This document shows, one piece after another, positions 26,950 through 32,454 of a DNA stretch of 32,454 nucleotides. Source of the DNA: Oscillibacter sp. CAG:241 (GTDB taxonomy: Bacteria > Bacillota > Clostridia > Oscillospirales > Oscillospiraceae); the NCBI GenBank assembly GCA_000435975.1, contig FR884114.1, positions 84,322 to 116,775 of the forward strand. The letters run 5' to 3'. The notes under the pieces were generated by a model. That model was not told where the DNA came from, searched no databases, and saw only the letters and a program-made list of their open reading frames with translations. The translations under genes were made by a program, and so were the position numbers. Each line of letters starts with the position of its first letter. Position 1 is the first letter of the stretch.

Positions 26950-27816
26950 ATGAAAAAGCGTGTTTGGAAACGGATATTGGTGGTTCTGCTGGTGCTGGTG
27001 GTGATCGTCGGCGCGGCGGGCCTTGTGCTGGTGAAATCGGCGGCGGATATGGTCCCCCGGATGCAGGAACGGCTGGAGCAGGCCACCAGCATCCACTACA
27101 TGTATTACATAGATATTGACGCCAGTTCCCTGGCGACCACCTCATCCGCCAGGATAAGCGGTGATATCTCCATGGTCATGAGCGACCCGGTGGCTATGGA
27201 AATGGACCTGACTATGAGCGGATCCGGACCGGAGGAAGCGAACCTGTATCACCTCTATGCGGTCCCCGAGGGCGATTCGGAAAAGGTGTATGTGGGCATG
27301 GCGGATAAAGAGGACATGAAGTGGTACCGGGCCACCCTGTCCGCTGAGCTTTTCCGCGCAAATGTCCAGTCTCTGGACATCCGGGAGATAACGCAGCTCA
27401 GCACACAGAGCGATACTGACTTCCGGGTCGTGGGGATGAATCGGGTCCAGGGTCAGTTGGCTCTGTGCGTTGAGGGAACGCTACCGCCGCATATCGCGCA
27501 GGGAATACTGAAAAACAGCACCACCGGCCTTTGGGATCGCCTGAAGTCTCTGTTTGGGACCTCGGATACCCCGGAGGAAACAGCGGCGGAGGTCCCTGTC
27601 CGGGTCTGGATAGGGCTTTTCTCCCGCCTACCGGTAAAGTATGAGATAGACGCGACGCAGCTCATGCAGCAGATCGTGCAGAAAAATCAGGAGGACGGCA
27701 CCATCAGCCGCTATGCCATCGGACTGGAGATCGTTGGCTATAACGATATTCAGGAGATCACCGTGCCGCAGGAGGTGCAGGACGCCTCCAAAAACCTGAC
27801 CTTCTGGAAGGATTAA
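26950..27816 (+). CDS. Membrane-anchored extracytoplasmic protein of unknown function
   Basis: 288 residues. A basic start (MKKRVWKR) leads into one hydrophobic helix (about 8-29) without a lipobox Cys, so either an uncleaved anchor or a signal peptide. The exported part alternates beta strands: amphipathic stretches such as ARISGDISMVMSDPVAMEMDLTMSG, KVYVGMADKEDMKWYRATL and PVRVWIGLFSRLPVKYEIDATQLM resemble the half-barrel of LppX/LolA-like or DUF6612-type lipoproteins. That fold guess is from pattern only. The gene stands alone, bracketed by its own promoter and terminator. ATG 26950 follows AAAGAGGGAG. Confidence 0.75.
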   Translation: MKKRVWKRILVVLLVLVVIVGAAGLVLVKSAADMVPRMQERLEQATSIHYMYYIDIDASSLATTSSARISGDISMVMSDPVAMEMDLTMSGSGPEEANLYHLYAVPEGDSEKVYVGMADKEDMKWYRATLSAELFRANVQSLDIREITQLSTQSDTDFRVVGMNRVQGQLALCVEGTLPPHIAQGILKNSTTGLWDRLKSLFGTSDTPEETAAEVPVRVWIGLFSRLPVKYEIDATQLMQQIVQKNQEDGTISRYAIGLEIVGYNDIQEITVPQEVQDASKNLTFWKD

Positions 27817-27856
27817 CCGCAAAAGGTCCCGGCCAAAGCCGGGGCCTTTTGCGGTT
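27815..27856 (+). terminator. Intrinsic terminator after the membrane-anchored protein gene
   Basis: A 19-bp stem (27815-27833 with 27838-27856, one G-U pair) has the loop CAAA and is followed by CTTT. The left arm begins inside the TAA stop codon. The T tract is short, but the stem is very strong. Confidence 0.82.
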
Positions 27857-27902
27857 CTTTCCGGATAAGACCAGAAAGCGGGGATATTCGAAAAAATAAT
27901 GA

Positions 27903-27931
27903 TTGACATTTGTCTTTAATTTTTATATATT
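27903..27931 (+). promoter_or_regulatory. Promoter of the polyamine transporter operon
   Basis: Perfect -35 TTGACA (27903-27908), 17-nt A/T-rich spacer, -10 TATATT (27926-27931). Predicted start near 27938 leaves a leader of about 100 nt before potA. Confidence 0.87.
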
Positions 27932-27960
27932 GTATCTGCCAAATTTCAACGAGAGATATC

Positions 27961-27979
27961 AGGCCTATCCGCAAGGCCT
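27961..27979 (+). promoter_or_regulatory. Small stem-loop in the potA leader
   Basis: AGGCCT occurs at 27961-27966 and again at 27974-27979; as a self-complementary hexamer the copies can pair around a 7-nt loop. It lies about 23 nt after the predicted start. It is short and resembles no known riboswitch. Confidence 0.4.
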
Positions 27980-28036
27980 CCCTTTGAACAGAGAAAAGAG
28001 GTAAGTCAAAAATATTTTACGAACGGGGGAGGATAA

Positions 28037-29179
28037 ATGTCCAAAGAGTTGATTCGCCTGCGGGACCTCTGCATGGCGTTTGACGACGAGCTGGTTCTCG
28101 ATCACATCAATCTGTATATCAACGATTCTGAATTCCTCACACTTCTGGGCCCCAGCGGCTGTGGAAAGACCACAACGCTGAGGATTATCGGCGGTTTCAC
28201 GACGCCCACGTCGGGAGACGTCACCTTTGACGGTGTGAGGATTAATGATGTCCCGCCGCATAAGCGGCAGATCAACACGGTGTTCCAGAAGTATGCGCTG
28301 TTCCCTCATCTGGACGTGTTTGAGAACATCGCCTTTGGCTTGCGGATCGCCAAGGTGCCTGCCGAGGAAATCGAGGAGCGCGTGACGGAAATGCTGGGCG
28401 TGGTGAGTCTGAAGGGCTTTGAGCACCGGAAAATCACCCAGCTGTCCGGCGGCCAGCAGCAGCGAGTGGCCATCGCCCGGGCGCTGGTGAACCGGCCCAA
28501 GGTCCTGCTGCTGGACGAGCCCCTGGGCGCGCTGGACCTGCGCCTGCGGAAGGATATGCAGAACGAGCTGAAGCGTATCCAGCAGCAGATGGGCATTACC
28601 TTCATCTATGTGACCCACGACCAGGAGGAGGCCCTGACCATGTCCGACACCGTGGTGGTGATGGACAAGGGCCGCATCCAGCAGATCGGCACCCCCGAGG
28701 ACATCTATAACGAGCCGAAAAACGCCTTTGTGGCGGACTTTATCGGCGAGAGCAACATTCTCAACGGCACCATGGTCCGCGACAACGTGGTGAAAATGTA
28801 CGGCAAGGAGTTCCCCTGCGTGGACGGCGGGTTCGCCCCCAACGAGCCGGTGGACGTGGTCATCCGCCCCGAGGACATCGACATTGTCCCCGTGGAGCAG
28901 GGGCAGCTGGTGGGCACCGTCACCAACGTCACCTTCAAGGGGATGCAGTACGATATCATCGTGGACTTCCGGGGCTTCAAGTGGCTGATCCAGACCACGG
29001 ACCACTCCCCGGTGGGGGCGCGCATCGGCGTGAAGATCGACCCGGACGGGTTCCATATCATGAAAAAGAGCGAATATTCCGGTCAGTTCGGCGACTACAG
29101 CTCCTATTCCGAGGAGTATGAGGAGCTGGCGGACGCCTCCTGGGAGACGGATGAGGAGGAGAGCGGGGATGAAGAATAA
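28037..29179 (+). CDS. potA: Spermidine/putrescine ABC transporter ATPase PotA
   Basis: 380-residue ATPase powering polyamine import. Walker A GPSGCGKTT (38-46), signature LSGGQ (136-140), Walker B VLLLDEP (156-162) and the switch His194 (VTHDQ) are all intact. The C-terminal third (from about 245) is a TOBE-type regulatory domain (DVVIRPEDIDIVPVEQGQLVG), as in PotA, and it ends in an acidic tail of about 35 residues. ATG 28037 follows GGGGGAGGA. The final 11 nt overlap potB. Closely similar ATPases serve other substrates; the PotB/PotC/PotD neighbours favour polyamines. Confidence 0.94.
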   Translation: MSKELIRLRDLCMAFDDELVLDHINLYINDSEFLTLLGPSGCGKTTTLRIIGGFTTPTSGDVTFDGVRINDVPPHKRQINTVFQKYALFPHLDVFENIAFGLRIAKVPAEEIEERVTEMLGVVSLKGFEHRKITQLSGGQQQRVAIARALVNRPKVLLLDEPLGALDLRLRKDMQNELKRIQQQMGITFIYVTHDQEEALTMSDTVVVMDKGRIQQIGTPEDIYNEPKNAFVADFIGESNILNGTMVRDNVVKMYGKEFPCVDGGFAPNEPVDVVIRPEDIDIVPVEQGQLVGTVTNVTFKGMQYDIIVDFRGFKWLIQTTDHSPVGARIGVKIDPDGFHIMKKSEYSGQFGDYSSYSEEYEELADASWETDEEESGDEE

Positions 29180-30023
29180 GCTCTCCCGGTTCGCCGTGCC
29201 CTATGAGGTGTGGATGGCCATTTTCGTGGTGGCCCCCATCCTCATCATGGTGATCTATGCCTTCTCCTCCTCAGAGGGGGGCTTCACCCTGGACAATTTT
29301 GTGCAGATGGGCGGCTATACCCAGGTGTTTCTGCGGTCATTCAAGCTGGCCATCATCGCCACGCTGATCTGTCTGGTCATCGGGTACCCGGTATCGTATC
29401 TCATGAGCCGGGAGGGGCCCGCCTTCCAGCGGACGGCCATGGTGCTGATCATGCTGCCCATGTGGATGAACTTCCTGCTGCGGACGTATTCCTGGATGAC
29501 CATCCTGGAAAACCACGGGCTGCTGAACCAGCTGTTTCAGAAAATCGGGCTCATCAGCCTGTATAACCACATTTTCGGCACGGAGCTGGAGTATTTCTCC
29601 ATGATGAATACCCAGGGGGCCGTGGTGCTGGGCATGGTATATAACTATCTGCCCTTTATGATCCTGCCCATCTACTCTGTCATCATCAAGCTGGACGGCT
29701 CCCTGCTGGAGGCCGCCCGGGACCTGGGGGCCAACTCCATGACGGTATTCCGCCGGGTGATCCTGCCTCTGAGCCTGCCGGGGGTCATCTCCGGCATCAC
29801 CATGGTGTTTGTGCCGTCGGTGTCCACCTTCGCCATCAGTCGGATGCTGGGCGGCGGCACGGAGCTGCTGCTGGGCGACCTCATCGAGCGGCAGTTCCTG
29901 GGCGGGGCCTACAACCCCCAGCTGGGCGCGGCCATCTCCCTGGTGATGATGGTCATCGTGCTGGTGTGCATGCTGGTGATGAATCGCTTCGGTGAGGGCG
30001 AGGAACAGGCGGTGATCCTATGA
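29169..30023 (+). CDS. potB: Spermidine/putrescine ABC transporter permease PotB
   Basis: 284-residue inner-membrane permease with about six transmembrane helices. The EAA loop that docks on PotA is EAARDLGANSMTVFRRVILP (near 200-220). The periplasmic-side loop and WMNFLLRTYSWMTIL segment are typical of PotB. ATG 29169 lies 11 nt inside the end of potA, following GAGGAGAGCGGGG, and the stop overlaps the next start as ATGA, so the three genes are translationally coupled. Confidence 0.93.
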   Translation: MKNKLSRFAVPYEVWMAIFVVAPILIMVIYAFSSSEGGFTLDNFVQMGGYTQVFLRSFKLAIIATLICLVIGYPVSYLMSREGPAFQRTAMVLIMLPMWMNFLLRTYSWMTILENHGLLNQLFQKIGLISLYNHIFGTELEYFSMMNTQGAVVLGMVYNYLPFMILPIYSVIIKLDGSLLEAARDLGANSMTVFRRVILPLSLPGVISGITMVFVPSVSTFAISRMLGGGTELLLGDLIERQFLGGAYNPQLGAAISLVMMVIVLVCMLVMNRFGEGEEQAVIL

Positions 30024-32017
30024 CCGGGCGCAGACAGAACAGCATCGGCGATCGGGTGCTGATGGCGCTGGTGTTCCTGTTTTTGTACGCACCCATCATC
30101 ATTCTCATCGTGTTCTCCTTCAACGCGGGCACCAGCTCCAGCGTGTGGAAGGGCTTTTCCCTGAAATGGTACGAGTCCCTGCTGTCCAACCGGCTGATCA
30201 TGAACAGTGTGTACACCACCCTGATGGTGTCGCTGCTGTCCACCATTGCGGCGGCCATTGCGGGAACGTTTGCCGCCATTGGACTGTACGCCATGAGCCG
30301 GCGGCGCCGGACCATCGTCAATTCCGTCAACAACATCCCCATGATGAACGCGGATATCGTCACCGGCGTCAGCCTGTGCCTGCTGTTCGTGGTGTTCTTC
30401 AACGGATGGGGCGCCTTTGCCGGGTGGGTGAACTCCTGGCAGTCGGCGGTGGTGCTGCCGGAGCGGCTGACCATGGGCTTCGGCACCCTGCTTATCGCCC
30501 ATATCTGCTTCAACATTCCGTATGTCATCCTGTCCGTGGGGCCAAAGCTGCGGCAGATGGACCGGAACCTCATCGACGCGGCCCAGGACCTGGGCTGCAC
30601 CTGGATGCAGGCATTCTGGCGGGTGGTGATCCCGGAGATCAAGCCCGGCATCGTGTCCGGTGCGCTGACGGCCTTCACCATGTCCGTGGATGACTTCATC
30701 ATCAGCTATTTTACCGCCGGGACCAGTGCCTCCACCCTGGCCATGACCATCTACGGCATGACCAAAAAGCGCGTCAGCCCGGAGATCAACGCCATTTCCA
30801 CCCTGCTGTTTGTGACGGTGCTGGTGCTGCTGGCCATCATCAACCTGCGGGACAGCCACGCCGCCCGCCGGGAGCACCACGCAGCGGCGACTGCCGCCTC
30901 CGGTGCGCCTATGAAGCACCACCGGCGGCCCAACAAGGTGCTGCGGCGCGTGGCGGCCGGGGTCATGGCCTGCGTGCTGACGGCGCTGCTGGTGGTCACC
31001 GGCCGGTCCGTCCAGTCGGAGCGGGTGGTGAACGTGTGCTCCTGGGGCGAGTACATCGACGAGGAGCTGATCACCCAGTTTGAGGAGGAAACCGGCATCC
31101 GCGTGAACTATCAGACGGCGGAGAGCAACGAGGCCCTGTACTCCCTCATCAAGATGGGCGGCGCGGACTTCGACGTCATCGTCCCCTCGGACTATATGAT
31201 CGCGCGGCTCATTGAGGAGGACATGCTGGCGGAGCTGGACTACAGCCACATCCCCAACTTTGACCTGATTGACGACACCTATAAAAACCTCAGCTACGAC
31301 CCGGAGAACAAGTACACCGTGCCGTACGCCTGGGGCACCCTGGGCATTATCTACAACACCACCATGGTGTCCGGGCCTATTACCAGCTGGGACGCCATGT
31401 TCGATCCCCAGTATGCGGGACAGGTGCTGATGATCAACAACTCCCGGGACGCTCTGGCCGCGGCCCTGCTGGACCTGGGCTACAGCATCAATACCACCGA
31501 CGAGAGCCAGCTGGAGGAGGCCTTCAACCTGCTGAAAACCGCCAAGGACAGCGGCGTGTATCAGGCCTTCGTCATGGACGAGGTGTTCCAGAAAATGGAG
31601 GGCGGAAACGCCGCCATCGCCATGTACTACGCCGGAGACTACCTGACCATGCTGGAGAACAACGAGGATCTGGCCTTCGTTATCCCGGAGGAGGGCAGCA
31701 ACTGGTTCGTGGACGCCATGTGCGTCCTGAAGGACACCCAGCACATGGCCGAGGCGGAGGAGTGGATCAACTTCATCGCCTCCACCAGCTCCAACCTGGC
31801 CAACATGGACTATATCTGGTACGCGTCCCCCAACCGGGAGGCGCTGGAGCAGTACCCGGCCTACTACCAGGAGGTCAACGAGGAGGAGCTGGACCCGGAG
31901 ATCTTCCAGATCATGGCTCCCCCGGCAGAGACCCTGGACCACTGCGAGATCTATGAGAACCTGCCCAAGGAGACCCTGAAGCTGTATGACCGCCTGTGGA
32001 CCAGGCTGGGCGTGTAA
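30020..32017 (+). CDS. PotC-PotD fusion: polyamine permease joined to its binding protein
   Basis: 665-residue two-part protein. Residues 1-280 are a PotC permease with about six membrane helices and an EAA loop DAAQDLGCTWMQAFWRVVIP. After a basic linker (about 281-305) comes an extra hydrophobic helix (about 308-327), then a PotD-type binding protein (about 334-665) starting RVVNVCSWGEYIDEELITQFEEETG, with DFDVIVPSDYMI, YAWGTLGIIYN and the polyamine-pocket-like NWFVDAMCVL segment. ABC permeases end in the cytoplasm, so the seventh helix would place the binding domain outside, tethered beside its channel. An internal Met at residue 298 (30911) looks like the ancestral potD start but has no ribosome site. 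Such fusions exist in other Firmicutes. Confidence 0.93.
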   Translation: MTGRRQNSIGDRVLMALVFLFLYAPIIILIVFSFNAGTSSSVWKGFSLKWYESLLSNRLIMNSVYTTLMVSLLSTIAAAIAGTFAAIGLYAMSRRRRTIVNSVNNIPMMNADIVTGVSLCLLFVVFFNGWGAFAGWVNSWQSAVVLPERLTMGFGTLLIAHICFNIPYVILSVGPKLRQMDRNLIDAAQDLGCTWMQAFWRVVIPEIKPGIVSGALTAFTMSVDDFIISYFTAGTSASTLAMTIYGMTKKRVSPEINAISTLLFVTVLVLLAIINLRDSHAARREHHAAATAASGAPMKHHRRPNKVLRRVAAGVMACVLTALLVVTGRSVQSERVVNVCSWGEYIDEELITQFEEETGIRVNYQTAESNEALYSLIKMGGADFDVIVPSDYMIARLIEEDMLAELDYSHIPNFDLIDDTYKNLSYDPENKYTVPYAWGTLGIIYNTTMVSGPITSWDAMFDPQYAGQVLMINNSRDALAAALLDLGYSINTTDESQLEEAFNLLKTAKDSGVYQAFVMDEVFQKMEGGNAAIAMYYAGDYLTMLENNEDLAFVIPEEGSNWFVDAMCVLKDTQHMAEAEEWINFIASTSSNLANMDYIWYASPNREALEQYPAYYQEVNEEELDPEIFQIMAPPAETLDHCEIYENLPKETLKLYDRLWTRLGV

Positions 32018-32030
32018 TGGAGGAACGGAT

Positions 32031-32432
32031 ATGCTGGAGATCGGAAAATCCTATACCATCGAACAGGTAGTCACCCCGGAGATGACCGCCCGGGCCATCG
32101 GCTCCGGCGGCCTGGAGGTGTTCGGCACCCCGTTTATGATGGCCATGATGGAGCACGCCGCCATGGACTGCGTGCAGCCGGACCTGCCGGAGGGCAAGGG
32201 CACCGTGGGCGTGGACATCCAGTCCAGCCACCTGGCGCCCACCCCTGTGGGCATGACCGTTCGGGCCACGGCCACCGTGACCGGCGTGTCGGAAAACGGG
32301 AAGCTCATCACCTTCCGGGTGGAGGCCAGCGACGACTGGGGCCCCATCGGCGAGGGGACCCACACCCGGGCCGTCATTGCCAATGACCGCTTCCTGCAAA
32401 AGTGCAACAGCAAGCTGACGGAACAGAAATAA
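32031..32432 (+). CDS. FlK-like hotdog-fold acyl-CoA thioesterase
   Basis: 133-residue single-domain hotdog protein. The segment EVFGTPFMMAMMEHAAMD and the following GTVGVDIQSSHLAPTPVGMTV match the fluoroacetyl-CoA thioesterase (FlK)-like family, which uses a Thr, Glu and His; candidates are the Thr of GTPFM, the Glu of MEHAA and the His of SSHLAP. ATG 32031 follows ATGGAGGA, 13 nt after the potCD stop, so it is probably in the pot operon. Most members outside fluoroacetate producers hydrolyse unknown short acyl-CoAs; no fluoroacetate role is implied. The window ends 22 nt after the stop. Confidence 0.85.
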   Translation: MLEIGKSYTIEQVVTPEMTARAIGSGGLEVFGTPFMMAMMEHAAMDCVQPDLPEGKGTVGVDIQSSHLAPTPVGMTVRATATVTGVSENGKLITFRVEASDDWGPIGEGTHTRAVIANDRFLQKCNSKLTEQK

Positions 32433-32454
32433 CAAGCAAAACGGGACCGGGGAG

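Noticed and set aside
30911..32017. Separate potD gene starting at the internal ATG
   Set aside because: No ribosome site precedes 30911 and the frame is continuous with potC, so a fusion is better supported.

Overview
The window is a GC-rich chromosomal segment whose content points to an anaerobic, meso-DAP-type, butyrate-forming member of the Clostridia, most likely in the Oscillospiraceae (Oscillibacter/Dysosmobacter/Lawsonibacter-like). This rests on a Firmicutes-style division cluster with a PASTA-bearing class B PBP, a bifurcating-type Bcd/EtfBA butyrate operon, strong AGGAGG ribosome sites, sigma-A promoters with 17-base spacers, and strong C/G bias at third codon positions. The taxonomic call is an inference; no rRNA is present.

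Layout. (1) 1-11870, plus strand: division and cell-wall (dcw) cluster: 3' end of rsmH, ftsL, class B PBP (pbpB/spoVD), murE, mraY, ftsW, murG, murA, ftsQ/divIB, ftsZ. murF, murD, murC, murB and ftsA are absent from the run, and murA sits where murB often lies. ftsZ has its own promoter. A perfect 15-bp hairpin with a GAAA loop separates ftsL from the PBP gene, and murA overlaps ftsQ by 71 nt. (2) 11882-13356: a bidirectional terminator, then a lone ArsB/NhaD-type permease on the minus strand with its own promoter. (3) 13492-18668, minus strand: butyrate operon transcribed crt-hbd-bcd-etfB-etfA from a near-consensus promoter with a palindrome at the start site, ending in a strong terminator followed by two further inverted repeats. 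No thiolase or terminal CoA-transferase gene is present. Hbd lacks the usual acidic NAD-binding residue. (4) 18804-26794, plus strand: a divergent, tightly packed run: trmB, M17 leucyl aminopeptidase, cutC, an unrecognised 158-aa gene, an 831-aa protein with a duplicated transglutaminase-like half, a TatD-type hydrolase and a PatB/MalY C-S lyase. Several junctions are ATGA overlaps. (5) 26863-27856: a monocistronic membrane-anchored protein of unknown function, bracketed by its own promoter and terminator. (6) 27903-32432: polyamine ABC transporter potA-potB-potCD, in which permease PotC and binding protein PotD are one polypeptide, followed by a FlK-like hotdog thioesterase.

How the parts work together: region 1 makes and polymerises septal peptidoglycan. 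Region 3 reduces acetoacetyl-CoA to butyryl-CoA, with the Bcd-Etf complex probably coupling this to ferredoxin reduction. Region 4 looks like peptide/amino-acid turnover plus tRNA modification, but the shared theme is uncertain. Region 6 imports spermidine/putrescine. The least explained items are the duplicated transglutaminase-like protein with its embedded TGTCCC/GGGACA repeat cluster, its 158-aa neighbour, the Hbd cofactor site, and the structured non-coding segments at 1215-1248, 13492-13648 and 18554-18633. No CRISPR array, tRNA, rRNA, insertion sequence or prophage was seen.
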